DNA of 64,000 nt from Halosaccharopolyspora lacisalsi (GCF_014137975.1 NZ_JACGWZ010000004.1:462537-526536), one strand, 5' to 3'. Shown: positions 45,755-56,064, numbered from the stretch's first letter. Notes: a model not told the origin generated them from the letters alone. Numbers and translations are program-made.

Positions 45755-46159
45755 TCAGTGCACCGGGCCGGTGTAGCGCTCGCCGGGGCCCTGGCCGGGG
45801 GGGTCCGGCTCGGTCGAGGCCTCCCGGAAGGAGCGCTGCAGGGTCTGCAGGCCGTCCCGCACCGACGCGGCGTGGGGGCCGAGGTACTCCACCGACGAGG
45901 TGACCAGACCGGCCAGGGCCGTGATCAGCCGGCGTGCCTCGTCGAGGTCGCGAGTCGGCGCGTTGTCGGGATCCTCCTCGGCCAGTCCCAGCTTCTCGGC
46001 CGCGGCGGACATGAGCATCACGGCGGCTCGGCTGATGACCTCGACGCTGGGAACAGCAGCGAGCTCGCGAACGTTGTGCTCGGTGTCTGCGTCGTGAACT
46101 CGCTCCTCGTCCGAGGGTTCCTCGGGAGGAAGGGACGCGGTTGGCTGGGACTCACTCAC
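45755..46159 (-). CDS. DUF1844 domain protein
   Basis: The 134-aa protein has the DUF1844 core: VRELAAVPSVEVISRAAVML, then AAAEKLGLAEE, DLDEARRLITALAGLVTSS and a last helix. The GTG at 46159 begins a sequence (SESQPTASLPP) that matches the acidic leader usual in the family. The ATG at 46180 would add seven residues. Function is unknown. Its divergent placement next to infC is common in actinobacteria and may matter for translation control. Confidence 0.85.
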   Translation of the reverse strand: MSESQPTASLPPEEPSDEERVHDADTEHNVRELAAVPSVEVISRAAVMLMSAAAEKLGLAEEDPDNAPTRDLDEARRLITALAGLVTSSVEYLGPHAASVRDGLQTLQRSFREASTEPDPPGQGPGERYTGPVH

Positions 46160-46433
46160 GCCTGTTACGATCCCATGCATAACCAGCCCCTGCTGAGTCG
46201 GGGGTGGCTAAGTGGAGCCCCGCTCCCACCCGTGTGGCCGTTTTCGAAGGCTTCCGGGTCCGGTGCATCGACGATGTTTCGTCGGTGAACGAGGCGGTAC
46301 GTGGTACCGGTTCGATCGGTCGGAGTAAGCTCTCGTGGTCCGGTGAAACCGGATGCACGAGATGCTGGCATGTCCGGGGGCGAGCTTCACGCACGCAGGC
46401 CAGCATGACACGCCATCGAACCGAGGAGGCCTC
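46160..46433 (+). promoter_or_regulatory. infC promoter and leader
   Basis: This gene-free 274-base region lies between the divergent DUF1844 gene and infC. A small hairpin, GGAGC-CCC-GCTCC at 46214-46226, and flanking G-rich and C-rich tracts near 46200-46231 may form a leader structure. A ribosome-binding site GAGGAGG at 46423-46429 ends it. I found no match to a known ribosomal-protein leader. The in-frame ATG at 46353 is not supported as a start. Confidence 0.4.
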
Positions 46434-46979
46434 ATCAGCTCCGAGACGCGCATTAACGACCGCATCCGAGTGCCCGAGGTCCGGCTGGTCGGACCTAACG
46501 GTGAACAGGTCGGGATTGTTCGTATCGAAGACGCGCTCCGACTTGCGCAGGAATCGGATCTGGACCTTGTCGAGGTCGCTCCGCAGGCGAAACCGCCGGT
46601 CTGCAAGCTCATGGACTACGGCAAGTACAAGTACGAGAGCGCGCAAAAGGCTCGTGAGTCGCGCCGTAACCAGCAGCAGACCGTCATCAAGGAGCAAAAA
46701 CTCCGGCCTAAGATTGACCCGCACGACTACGAGACGAAGAAGGGCCACGTGTCCCGCTTCCTCGGTCAGGGCCACAAGGTCAAGGTGACGATCATGTTCC
46801 GCGGTCGTGAGCAGTCGCGTCCCGAGCTGGGCTTTCGACTGTTGCAGCGGTTGGCCGAGGATGTCTCCGAGAGGGGATTCATCGAGTCGAACCCGAAGCA
46901 GGACGGCCGAAACATGATCATGGTGCTTGCGCCGCACAAGACCGGTAAGGGCAGCAAGAGCAAGGCGAACGCGTCGTAA
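46434..46979 (+). CDS. infC: Translation initiation factor IF-3 (ATC start)
   Basis: IF-3 (181 aa) checks initiator tRNA and start-codon pairing and prevents subunit joining. The protein reads [20 protein letters not shown] at the N-terminus (translated with Met), then [58 protein letters not shown] and [12 protein letters not shown]. The start is an ATC at 46434 behind GAGGAGG at 46423-46429, four bases apart. Other actinobacterial IF-3 genes start at the same position by alignment, and the E. coli gene uses a rare start (AUU) for autoregulation, so this is a plausible IF-3 feedback site. An upstream ATG at 46353 would add a non-conserved leader. Confidence 0.95.
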   Translation: MSSETRINDRIRVPEVRLVGPNGEQVGIVRIEDALRLAQESDLDLVEVAPQAKPPVCKLMDYGKYKYESAQKARESRRNQQQTVIKEQKLRPKIDPHDYETKKGHVSRFLGQGHKVKVTIMFRGREQSRPELGFRLLQRLAEDVSERGFIESNPKQDGRNMIMVLAPHKTGKGSKSKANAS

Positions 46980-47115
46980 CACCCGCCCGTGCTCGTCGGA
47001 CGGGTGAGTGATCGGCGTTTCCGCCCTCGGCGGCGGCTTCGCCCGAAGTGAAGGCCGGGCGGGGATGCCTTGCGGGCGTCCCTCCCGGCATTCGTACGAA
47101 ACGAGGACGACAAAC

Positions 47116-47310
47116 ATGCCGAAGAACAAGACGCACAGCGGTACTGCCAAGCGGTTCAAGGTGACCGGCAAGGGCAAGCTGCGCCGCGAGCGTGCGGGTC
47201 ACCGCCACATCCTCGAGAAGAAGTCGAGCAAGCTCAAGCGCCGCTTGGAGGGCTCCACGAACGTGGACCGCAGCGACGTCAGGAAGGTCAACAAGCTGCT
47301 GGGACGCTGA
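47116..47310 (+). CDS. rpmI: 50S ribosomal protein L35
   Basis: L35 (64 aa) is a basic protein of the large ribosomal subunit. The sequence MPKNKTHSGTAKRFKVTGKG and RRERAGHRHILEKKSSKLKR is diagnostic. The gene starts with ATG at 47116, with GAGGACGAC upstream as a weak ribosome-binding site. It is the second gene of the infC-rpmI-rplT operon. The spacing to infC (136 bases) and to rplT (112 bases) is longer than usual and may hold regulatory structure. Confidence 0.97.
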   Translation: MPKNKTHSGTAKRFKVTGKGKLRRERAGHRHILEKKSSKLKRRLEGSTNVDRSDVRKVNKLLGR

Positions 47311-47422
47311 TCGGAGGGATCTCCTCTTCGATGTGTGAGCGGTGCGCCGCTTTCACCAGCGACTTGCAGGCTTATTCGCCCGGGCGGACCACCGCCCCCG
47401 ATTAGTTCGACAGGACGGACCC

Positions 47423-47791
47423 GTGGCACGCGTCAAGCGGGCAGTAAACGCCCAGAAGAAACGCAGGAAGATCCTCGAATCCGCCAAGGGGTACCGCGGG
47501 CAGCGCTCCCGGCTGTACCGCAAGGCGAAGGAGCAAATGCTCCATTCGCAGACCTACAACTACCGGGACAGGCGCGCCCGCAAGGGTGAGTTCCGGAAGC
47601 TGTGGATCACCCGTATCAACGCCGCCGCGCGGCAGAACGGGATGAGCTACAACGCCTTCGTCCAGGGCTTGAAGGCGGCCGAGGTCGAGGTCGACCGCAA
47701 GATGCTCGCCGAGCTGGCGGTCAACGACCCGAACGCGTTCACCGCGCTGACCGACGTCGCGCGGCAGAACCTGCCCGAAGGTGCGGCCTGA
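47423..47791 (+). CDS. rplT: 50S ribosomal protein L20
   Basis: L20 (122 aa) binds 23S rRNA early in assembly. The sequence [20 protein letters not shown] followed by [40 protein letters not shown] and [20 protein letters not shown] is diagnostic. The GTG start at 47423 has AGGA about eight bases upstream. Its stop TGA overlaps the proposed CTG start of the downstream methyltransferase gene. Confidence 0.97.
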   Translation: MARVKRAVNAQKKRRKILESAKGYRGQRSRLYRKAKEQMLHSQTYNYRDRRARKGEFRKLWITRINAAARQNGMSYNAFVQGLKAAEVEVDRKMLAELAVNDPNAFTALTDVARQNLPEGAA

Positions 47792-48654
47792 TTTCTTCGC
47801 GCACCGAGCCGGCACGGCGACCCGGGATCGAGCGAACTCCGCTGACGGAGCGTTCGTCCCGGGTCGTCACCGCTCGCAAGCTCACCCGCCGAGCGGGTCG
47901 TGAGCGCGCGGGTGCGTTCCTGGCGGAGGGAGCGCAGGCCGTGCGTGAGGCGGTGACGGCTCAGCTCGGTGGTACGGCACGGTTGCGGGACGTCTTCGCC
48001 ACCGAGGACGCCCTCACCCGGCATCCCGACGTGTGGGAAGCCGTCGATGCGGCCGGGATTCCGCTGCACCCCGTGACTTCCCGCGCGGCGGCTTCGTTGT
48101 CGGAGACCGTGACGCCGCAGGGGCTGGTGGCCGTGTGCGACCTGCCCGGCCGGGACGTCGACGAAGTACTGGCCGATCGCCCGCGACTGGTGGCGGTGCT
48201 GGTCGACGTGGCCGATCCCGGAAACGCCGGGACCGCGGTCCGGGTGGCCGACGCGGCCGGTTGCGCGGCCGTGTTGTTCGCCGGCGACACGGTCGATCCT
48301 TACAACGGCAAGGCCGTCCGTGCCTCCACCGGCAGTCTCTTCCACCTGCCGCTGGCTCGTCAGCGGGACGTTCCGTCGGTGCTGCGCTCCTGCCGCGAGG
48401 CGGGACTGAGGCCGGTTGGGGCCGACGGGGCGGCCGTGGAGGACCTCGACGCCGCCGATCTGCGGGGAGCCCTGGCCGAGCCCACGGCGTGGGTGTTCGG
48501 TAGCGAGGCGCACGGGTTGGGACGGCAAGTCGTCGAAGAACTGGACACCACCCTGCGGGTACCGTTGTATGGACAGGCGGAGAGCCTGAACCTGGCGACG
48601 GCCACCGCGGTGTGTCTCTACGCCTCCGCCAGAGCCCAGCGCCGTGCTCGCTGA
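47788..48654 (+). CDS. TrmH/SpoU-type RNA methyltransferase (probable CTG start)
   Basis: The 288-aa protein is a SPOUT-class RNA 2'-O-methyltransferase: a substrate-binding N-terminal part with [20 protein letters not shown], then the knot motifs [29 protein letters not shown] and [14 protein letters not shown]. It probably methylates 23S rRNA or tRNA. No ATG, GTG or TTG lies in frame at a sensible position. A CTG at 47788 overlaps the rplT stop by four bases (CTGA) and has GAAGG six bases upstream, so I take it as the start. A second CTG at about 47842 would give a shorter, also plausible N-terminus (LTERSSRVV). Confidence 0.85.
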   Translation: MISSRTEPARRPGIERTPLTERSSRVVTARKLTRRAGRERAGAFLAEGAQAVREAVTAQLGGTARLRDVFATEDALTRHPDVWEAVDAAGIPLHPVTSRAAASLSETVTPQGLVAVCDLPGRDVDEVLADRPRLVAVLVDVADPGNAGTAVRVADAAGCAAVLFAGDTVDPYNGKAVRASTGSLFHLPLARQRDVPSVLRSCREAGLRPVGADGAAVEDLDAADLRGALAEPTAWVFGSEAHGLGRQVVEELDTTLRVPLYGQAESLNLATATAVCLYASARAQRRAR

Positions 48655-48744
48655 GGAAAACCCAGCACGGTCATAGCGTGGGAGGTCTCACAGCGCATTG
48701 CGCCGCAAAGCAGACTGGGCCGATCGCTTAGACTCGAAGGCTGA

Positions 48745-49890
<1,146 letters not shown>

Positions 49891-49947
49891 CCCGCCGGTC
49901 GTATCCGGCCTTGTTTCCTGACCCATCGAGAAGAAGGGCGACGACCA

Positions 49948-52440
49948 GTGCGGATTCCGGTTTCCTGGTTGGCCGAACACCTTGAGCTGCCCGAGGACAC
50001 GAGTGCGTCGACGTTGGCGGAGGCATTCGTCCGGATCGGGCTGGAGGTCGAGGAGGTCACCCCGTTGGCCTCGGTCGACGGGCCGCTGGTCGTCGGCCGC
50101 GTGGCCGAGATCGAGGAGCTCACCGAGTTCAAGAAGCCCGTCCGGTTCTGCCGCGTCGAGGTCGGCGAGGAGGAGTCGGGCGAGCAGCGGACTCAGGGCA
50201 TCATCTGCGGCGCCACGAACTTCAGCGAGGGCGCCCTGGTGGTGCTCGCCCTGCCGGGCACGGTGCTGCCCGGTGGTTTCGAGATCAGCTCCCGCAAGAC
50301 CTACGGGCGCACCAGCGAGGGCATGATCTGCTCGAGCAAGGAGCTGGGAATCGGCGAGGACCTCGACGGCATCCTCGTGCTGCCGCCGGGATCGGCCGAT
50401 CCCGGCGAGGACGCGATCGACCTCGTCGGACTCGACGACACGATCATCGAGCTGTCGATCACACCGGACCGCGGGTACTGCTTCTCGGTGCGCGGCCTGG
50501 CTCGTGAGCTGTCGAACGCGCTGAACGTGCCGTTCGGTGATCCCGCCACGCGCGCAGTGCCCGAAGAGCAGCAGCCGTCCCGGCCGGTGGAGATCCAGGA
50601 CTCGACCGCCTGCGACAGGTTCGTCTTCCGCCGCGTCACCGGGGTGGACCCGACGGTGTCGACGCCGTGGTGGATCCGGCGCCGGCTGGCGTTGGCCGGT
50701 ATCCGGTCGATTTCGCTGGCCGTGGACGTGACGAACTACGTGATGCTCGAACTGGGGCAGCCACTGCACTCCTGGGACGCCACGAAGCTCACCGGAACCG
50801 TGGTGGTCCGCCGCGCCACCGACGACGAGAAGCTGACCACCCTCGACGGCGTCGAGCGGTCCCTGGCCTCCGACGACATCGTGATCTGCGACGACTCCGG
50901 CCCGGTGTCACTGGCCGGGGTGATGGGCGGTGCGAGCACCGAGATCGGTCCGGACTCGCACGATGTGCTGCTGGAGGCGGCGCACTGGGATCCGGCCTCC
51001 ATCGCCCGCATGATCCGCAGGCACAAGCTGCCCAGCGAGGCGGGCAGGCGCTTCGAGCGCTCGGTGGACCCCGCGTTGGGGCCGGTGGCCGCGGAAATGG
51101 CCGCTCAGCTGCTCGTTCGCTACGGCGACGGCAGTGTCGAAACGGGCCGTACCGACGTCGGTGAGCCCATCGCGCCTGAGCCGGTGACGATGCCGCTGGC
51201 CCTGCCGGACCGGGTTGCCGGGGTCTCCTACGAGCGCGGCGTGACCGCCAAGCGCCTGAGCCAGATCGGTTGCCGGATCGAGGTGAGCACCTCCGACGAG
51301 GGAGTCGGTCTGGTGACCGCGACCCCGCCGAGTTGGCGTCCCGACCTGATCCAGTCCGCCGATCTGGTGGAGGAAGTACTGCGGCTGGAGGGCTATCACA
51401 CGATTCCCTCGGTGCTGCCGCACGCTCCGGCCGGTCGCGGTCTGGACGAGTCGCAACAGCGCCGTCGGTCCGTTTCGCGCGCGCTGGCCCACGACGGGTA
51501 CGTGGAGGTACTGCCGTTCCCGTTCACCGGGCAGGACGTGTTCGACAAGCTCGGCCTGGACTCCGACGACTCGCGCCGCAGGACGTTGACGGCGCTGAAC
51601 GCGCTGGAAACCGAGCGTTCGGAACTGAGCACCACCCTGATCCCGGGGTTGCTGGAATCGCTGCAGCGCAATGTGTCCCGCGGACACCGGGACCTGGCGT
51701 TGTTCCACATCGGGCAGGTCGTCCAGCCGGACGAGAAGCCGGAGGCGGTGCCCGAGCTCGGCGTGTCCGGCAGGCCCGCCGACGAGGAACTCGCCGCCAT
51801 GCGTGCGGCCCTGCCGGCACAGCCGACCCATGTCGGTGCGGTGCTGGCCGGGAACCGGGAGCGCGCCGGATGGTGGGGCAAGGGGCGTCAGGCCGGCTGG
51901 GAGGACTCCGTGCAGGCCGCCAGGACCGTGGCCGAGGCGGCGGGCGTGGAACTCACCGTCACCGCCGGGGACCTCGCTCCGTGGCATCCGGGGCGTTGTG
52001 CGGAGTTCAAGGTGGGTGACACGGTCGTCGGCCACGCCGGGGAACTGCATCCCAAGGTCGTCGAGGCGATGGAACTGCCCAAGCGGACCTGCGCCGTGGA
52101 GCTGGACCTGGACGCGCTCCCGCTGGTCGAGAAGCTTCCGGCTCCGCACATCTCGGCGTATCCGCCGGTCCTGCTCGACGTGGCGCTGGTGGTCGACGCC
52201 TCGACGCCCACCGCCGAGGTGACCGAGGCCCTGCGCTCCGGTGGTGGTGAGCTGTTGGAGGACGTCCACCTGTTCGACGTCTACTCCGGCGAGCAGATCG
52301 GGGAGGGCAAGAAGTCCCTCGCCTTCGCCCTGCGCTTCCGCGCGCCCGACCGGACGCTGAAGCAGGGAGAGGCCATCGAGGCCCGTGACACGGCGGTCGC
52401 CGCCGCCGAGGAGCACTGCGGAGCCACTCTGCGCTCCTGA
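49948..52440 (+). CDS. pheT: Phenylalanine-tRNA ligase beta subunit
   Basis: PheT (830 aa) forms the heterotetramer with PheS and binds the tRNA. It has the EMAP-II-like tRNA-binding domain near the N-terminus (LVVGRVAEIEEL and IICGATNFSEGALV), the B3/B4 editing domain (DRGYCFSVRGLARELSNALN), the B5 domain and a C-terminal anticodon-binding domain that ends in FRAPDRTLKQGEA. The GTG at 49948 follows a GAAGAAGGGCG stretch. The pheST pair is a two-gene operon ended by a hairpin. Confidence 0.97.
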   Translation: MRIPVSWLAEHLELPEDTSASTLAEAFVRIGLEVEEVTPLASVDGPLVVGRVAEIEELTEFKKPVRFCRVEVGEEESGEQRTQGIICGATNFSEGALVVLALPGTVLPGGFEISSRKTYGRTSEGMICSSKELGIGEDLDGILVLPPGSADPGEDAIDLVGLDDTIIELSITPDRGYCFSVRGLARELSNALNVPFGDPATRAVPEEQQPSRPVEIQDSTACDRFVFRRVTGVDPTVSTPWWIRRRLALAGIRSISLAVDVTNYVMLELGQPLHSWDATKLTGTVVVRRATDDEKLTTLDGVERSLASDDIVICDDSGPVSLAGVMGGASTEIGPDSHDVLLEAAHWDPASIARMIRRHKLPSEAGRRFERSVDPALGPVAAEMAAQLLVRYGDGSVETGRTDVGEPIAPEPVTMPLALPDRVAGVSYERGVTAKRLSQIGCRIEVSTSDEGVGLVTATPPSWRPDLIQSADLVEEVLRLEGYHTIPSVLPHAPAGRGLDESQQRRRSVSRALAHDGYVEVLPFPFTGQDVFDKLGLDSDDSRRRTLTALNALETERSELSTTLIPGLLESLQRNVSRGHRDLALFHIGQVVQPDEKPEAVPELGVSGRPADEELAAMRAALPAQPTHVGAVLAGNRERAGWWGKGRQAGWEDSVQAARTVAEAAGVELTVTAGDLAPWHPGRCAEFKVGDTVVGHAGELHPKVVEAMELPKRTCAVELDLDALPLVEKLPAPHISAYPPVLLDVALVVDASTPTAEVTEALRSGGGELLEDVHLFDVYSGEQIGEGKKSLAFALRFRAPDRTLKQGEAIEARDTAVAAAEEHCGATLRS

Positions 52441-52448
52441 GTTTCGGA

Positions 52449-52507
52449 TTCACGGAGGGAACCCCGTCCATCCCACGGGGCGGGGGCGGGCGGGTGCCTT
52501 CCGTGAA
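52449..52507. terminator. Nested inverted repeats after pheT
   Basis: TTCACGGA at 52449-52456 pairs with TCCGTGAA at 52500-52507, enclosing a second hairpin, CCCCGT at 52462-52467 with ACGGGG at 52475-52480. It lies nine bases after the pheT stop and about 30 bases before the PucR gene, so it is either the pheST terminator or a leader structure. Confidence 0.5.
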
Positions 52508-52536
52508 GGCTCGCGGGGTTGGCTGATGGAGGTCGT

Positions 52537-54075
52537 GTGATCAAGCTGGATCGGTTGGTCAACGTCCTCGGTGAGTACGGGGCGCGGTTGTACTGCGCTG
52601 CCGGGGCCCGGCGGACCGAGCTGCGCGGTGTCGCACTGCACGACCCCTCCGAGACCGTGGGCGGCGTCGACGACGTGCTGCTGGCCGTGGGCATCGAGTC
52701 CTCGGAGTCGGCGCGGTCCCTGCTCCACGTCACCCGTGCCACCGTGGTCGTGTTCCGCCTCTCCGAGATGACCGAGCGGATCCTGAGTGCTGCGCGGGAC
52801 AGGTCGGTCGCGGTCGTGGTCGTCGATCCGGCCGTGTCCTGGGGGCAACTCGCGGGGGTCGTGTACGGGCTCGTGCTGGAAGGCCGCGAGACCGAGGCGG
52901 GACGTGGCCCCACGGACCTGTTCGTGCTGGCCGACTCGTTGGCGGAGTCGGTGGCCGGACCCGTCACGATCGAGGACCACCAGTCCGGTGTGCTGGCGTA
53001 CTCGAGCAGTCAGGAGGCGTCGGACCCCGCTCGGTTGCGAACGATCCTCGGTCGGCGGGTCCCGGAGGGAATCCGGCGCGAGTTGTCGGATCGGCGCGTG
53101 TTCGCGCACCTCGCTTCCTCGGACGAGCCCCTGTTCGTGGGACCGCTGTCCGACGACGGGATCGCCGGACGAGTGGTCATCGCCGTTCGGGCGGGCCGGG
53201 AGCTGCTGGGGTCGATCTGGGTGGAGACTCCGACACCGCTCGCCCCGAAGCACGAGGCGGCTCTGATCGAGGGTGCACGGACCGTGGCGCTGCACATGCT
53301 CCGTTCCCGGGCGAGCGCCGATCTGGAGCGTCAGGTCGAGTCGGACCTCGTGATCGGACTGTTGGAAGGCACCGTGGACGCACCCACGGTGCTCAGCAGG
53401 TTGGGGCTGCGCGGTAGCCGGTTCCGAGTGGTGGTGGTGCAGGCCCGCACCGATGGTGAGCAGGGGGCTGCCGTGCTGTTGGCCTTCGAGCGGGCCACCA
53501 CCGGTTTCGGTTGGGCTCGTCCGGGGCGGAGCGCGCTGTTCGCGAACGCGGTGTACACGGTGCTGTCGAGCGACGAGGACACCACGAGCGCCTACGAATG
53601 GATTCGCTCCCTGACCAGGGAGATGCCCGAGGACGTTGGAGTCCTCGCCGGAGTCGGTGGTCTCGCGGGACCGTTCCAGGTTTCGGCGAGTCGCCGGGAA
53701 GCGGACGAAAGCCTCGCGGTGCACGCGGACGACCCGGCGCGGGGGCTCGCTGTGGGGTACGACGACGCCTGGCACGAGATCCTGCTCCGTCGGTTGCGCA
53801 ATGCCGCCTCGGCCGGGCGTGAGCCGACACGCGGCCCTGTCGTCGAACTCCGCCGGCACGACGCCGAGCGCGGTACTCGCTACGTCGCGACCCTGCGTGC
53901 GTGGCTGGAGTGCCAGGGAGACCTGGGCGACGCCGCCTCCCGTCTCGACGTGCATCCGAACACCGTGCGCTACCGGATGCGAAAGATGGCCGAACTGACG
54001 CCGCTGGATCTGGACGATCCGGACAAGCGTCTCGCGATGATCATCTCATTGGCCGCGAGCGACCCGTCCGAGTGA
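52537..54075 (+). CDS. PucR family transcriptional regulator
   Basis: The 512-aa protein has the PucR arrangement: an N-terminal purine-catabolism-type domain (RTELRGVALHDPSE near residue 22), a GGDEF-like central region (VESDLVIGLLEGTVDA, then RFRVVVVQARTDGEQGAA), and a C-terminal helix-turn-helix with LGDAASRLDVHPNTVRYRMR. The GTG at 52537 has GGAGG four bases upstream. The gene directly precedes the DadA-like oxidoreductase, which it may control. The effector is unknown. Confidence 0.9.
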   Translation: MIKLDRLVNVLGEYGARLYCAAGARRTELRGVALHDPSETVGGVDDVLLAVGIESSESARSLLHVTRATVVVFRLSEMTERILSAARDRSVAVVVVDPAVSWGQLAGVVYGLVLEGRETEAGRGPTDLFVLADSLAESVAGPVTIEDHQSGVLAYSSSQEASDPARLRTILGRRVPEGIRRELSDRRVFAHLASSDEPLFVGPLSDDGIAGRVVIAVRAGRELLGSIWVETPTPLAPKHEAALIEGARTVALHMLRSRASADLERQVESDLVIGLLEGTVDAPTVLSRLGLRGSRFRVVVVQARTDGEQGAAVLLAFERATTGFGWARPGRSALFANAVYTVLSSDEDTTSAYEWIRSLTREMPEDVGVLAGVGGLAGPFQVSASRREADESLAVHADDPARGLAVGYDDAWHEILLRRLRNAASAGREPTRGPVVELRRHDAERGTRYVATLRAWLECQGDLGDAASRLDVHPNTVRYRMRKMAELTPLDLDDPDKRLAMIISLAASDPSE

Positions 54076-54189
54076 CGCGATCGTGGATTCGTTCCAACGC
54101 GGCGGGCTTGTTTTGTGCGGATCCGACAGACGCTCCGAGCGGGAACGGACTCATGCTGGGCCCAGTCGACGAGAATCGTGGAGGCGAGC

Positions 54190-55443
54190 ATGCGTGCGGA
54201 CGGCAGCGACGGAGTGCCCGAGAGGGTGGTGGTGGTCGGCGCGGGGATCGTGGGGTTGTCGACCGCCTGGTTCCTGCAGGAGCACGGCACCGAGGTGACG
54301 GTGCTGGATCGCGAGGGTGTCGCAGCGGGGTCCTCGTGGGGCAATGCGGGCTACCTCTCCCCCGGACTGTCGGTCCCGCTGCCGGAGCCCGCCGTGCTCC
54401 GCTACGGCTTGCGTTCCCTGCTGGACCGCGACGCCCCGCTGTACGTCCCTCCCGCGATCGATCCGGGGCTGTGGTCGTTCCTGGTGAAGTTCGCCCGACG
54501 ATGCACCCAGCGGACGTGGGACCGGTCGATGCGCTCGTTCGTCCCGATGAACTCGGACTGCCTGGAGGCCTTCGACGCCCTGACGGCGGGCGGTGTGCGG
54601 GCGACCACGACCCGCGCCCCCATCACGGCCGCGTTCGAGAAGGGTGCGCAGGTTTCGGACCTGCGCAGGGAGGTCGATCACATCCGGCAGTCGGGCCAGG
54701 AGCTCGACGTCACGGAGATGAGTCCGGCCGAGGCCGGGATCCCCCAGCTCTCCTCGCGGATCGAGGCCGTGCTGCGGTTGGAGGAGCAGCGCTACGTCGA
54801 CCCCGGTGAGTTCGTGCGGGCGCTCGCCCGTTCGGTCGAGGAACGGGGCGGTGAGATCCGCGGCGGTTTCACCGCCGAGGAAGTGCGCAGGTCCGAGGGC
54901 CGGGTGATCGTTCGGTCCGAGGAGGGCGAGCACGTTTCGGCGGAGGCTCTCGTCGTGGCGACCGGTTCGTGGCTCGGGCGCCTGGCGGGGCCGCTCGGTG
55001 TTCGCACCCGGGTTCAGGCGGGGCGCGGCTACTCCTTCACCGTCCCGACGGAGCACCCGGTACCGGGGCCGATCTATCTGCCCACGGTCCGGGTGGCCTG
55101 CACGCCGTACCAGGGCGGACTGCGAGTCGCGGGAACCATGGAGTTCCGTGAAGCGGATGCGCCTCTGGACCGGAGGCGCATCGAGGCGGTCGTTCGCTCG
55201 GCGCGGCCACTGCTCGACGGCGTCTCCTGGCAGGACCGCCACGACGAGTGGGTCGGACCGCGGCCGGTGACGCCGGACGGGCTGCCGTTGATCGGAGGGT
55301 CGAACACGCCCGGGGTGTTCATCGCCGTTGGGCACGGCATGTGGGGCTTGACGCTCGGTCCGCTGACCGGCCAGCTGCTGACCGAGCAGATCGTGTCGGG
55401 AAAGCGGCCCGACGCCCTGCGTCCGTTCGATCCGCTGCGATGA
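54190..55443 (+). CDS. FAD-dependent D-amino acid oxidase/dehydrogenase (DadA-like)
   Basis: The 417-aa protein has the GxGxxG FAD-binding motif VVVVGAGIVGLSTAWFLQEH and the DAO-type fold, with VLDREGVAAGSSWGNAGYLS near residue 45. It has the C-terminal GPRPVTPDGLPLIGG and HGMWGLTLGPLTGQLL that contact the cofactor. It oxidises a D-amino acid, glycine or an N-methyl or imino substrate. The ATG at 54190 has GGAGG six bases upstream. It is translationally chained to the next small ORF (ATGA at 55440), so a partner role for the small proteins is possible. Confidence 0.9.
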   Translation: MRADGSDGVPERVVVVGAGIVGLSTAWFLQEHGTEVTVLDREGVAAGSSWGNAGYLSPGLSVPLPEPAVLRYGLRSLLDRDAPLYVPPAIDPGLWSFLVKFARRCTQRTWDRSMRSFVPMNSDCLEAFDALTAGGVRATTTRAPITAAFEKGAQVSDLRREVDHIRQSGQELDVTEMSPAEAGIPQLSSRIEAVLRLEEQRYVDPGEFVRALARSVEERGGEIRGGFTAEEVRRSEGRVIVRSEEGEHVSAEALVVATGSWLGRLAGPLGVRTRVQAGRGYSFTVPTEHPVPGPIYLPTVRVACTPYQGGLRVAGTMEFREADAPLDRRRIEAVVRSARPLLDGVSWQDRHDEWVGPRPVTPDGLPLIGGSNTPGVFIAVGHGMWGLTLGPLTGQLLTEQIVSGKRPDALRPFDPLR

Positions 55444-55622
55444 GCGAGGCGGACGACGGCGCGAGCCGGTGCTCCGGGGCGGAGTGGGAGGAACTGGACC
55501 GGCTTCGCAGGGAGAACCGGTTGCTGCGGGTCGAGAACGAGATGCTGACGCGCATCGCCACCGAGTACGCGCTGGAGCGTCGCGACGGTGTCGGCCGGAC
55601 CGGGCCGGGGTGGTCCTCATGA
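55440..55622 (+). CDS. Small coiled-coil protein, 60 aa
   Basis: The ORF overlaps the oxidoreductase stop (ATGA). The 60-aa product contains a continuous heptad-type tract, WEELDRLRRENRLLRVENEM, continuing LTRIATEYALER, that predicts a coiled coil. Similar tracts occur in IS3-type transposase OrfA proteins, but no other transposon part is present. I do not recognise its family. Because it is coupled to the oxidoreductase it may stabilise or recruit it. The start is supported only by the overlap. Confidence 0.5.
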   Translation: MSEADDGASRCSGAEWEELDRLRRENRLLRVENEMLTRIATEYALERRDGVGRTGPGWSS

Positions 55623-55840
55623 GCTCGGGGCACGAAGGCCTGTCCTCTAGAGGTGCCGCGCGTATCTCCAGATGGCCTGCGACGGCATCGGATCTCGAGC
55701 GGTTCGACACGTACCTCGGTTTGGAACAGGGCGCGTCGGTGATCGAGTCCTGTGACGCGCTCGTGCTCAACGGCCGGCGCGGATCGTGGCTTGTGCGGGA
55801 GCACCCCTGCATGATCAAGGTCGGGGGGCAGGGTACGTAA
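55619..55840 (+). CDS. Hypothetical small protein, 73 aa
   Basis: The ATG at 55619 overlaps the stop of the coiled-coil ORF (ATGA), continuing a three-gene translational chain. The product has a short polar N-terminus followed by RWPATASDLERFDTYLGLEQ and ALVLNGRRGSWLVREHPC. No family is recognised. The repeated four-base overlaps favour it being real, but the sequence alone does not prove it. It is followed by a clear terminator at 55941. Confidence 0.4.
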   Translation: MSSGHEGLSSRGAARISRWPATASDLERFDTYLGLEQGASVIESCDALVLNGRRGSWLVREHPCMIKVGGQGT

Positions 55841-55940
55841 GCGACTGCCCCGTCAGGACGCGTTGCGTGCGGCGAACCCGGTGAAGCTGTGGACGGTCGT
55901 CGGATCGCGACTCGCCGCCGATTGAGCAGGTGAACGAGTG

Positions 55941-55977
55941 AGGCCCGGCTGCTCGGACCGAGCGGCCGGGCCTTTTT
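55941..55977 (+). terminator. Rho-independent terminator
   Basis: AGGCCCGGC at 55941-55949 pairs with GCCGGGCCT at 55964-55972, with an inner hairpin (CTCGG/CCGAG) and a T-run at 55972-55976. It ends the transcript of the oxidoreductase region and precedes the arginine operon promoter. Confidence 0.85.
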
Positions 55978-56064
55978 GATCTTGCGCGGAGCACCTCGAA
56001 CGTTAGCACTGTCGGTTACACAAAAATTCACTTAGTAGTGACGTCGTGTGGCCCGCTCGGCCGC

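Noticed and set aside
46353..46433. In-frame ATG upstream of infC as the IF-3 start
   Set aside because: The added 27 residues do not look like IF-3 and lie in the leader. The strong ribosome-binding site serves the ATC at 46434.
55440..55622. Insertion sequence from the IS3 OrfA-like coiled coil
   Set aside because: No OrfB, inverted terminal repeats or target duplications are visible. The ORF is coupled to a metabolic gene.
55841..55940. tRNA or small RNA before the 55941 terminator
   Set aside because: No cloverleaf or conserved T-loop was found in this short stretch.
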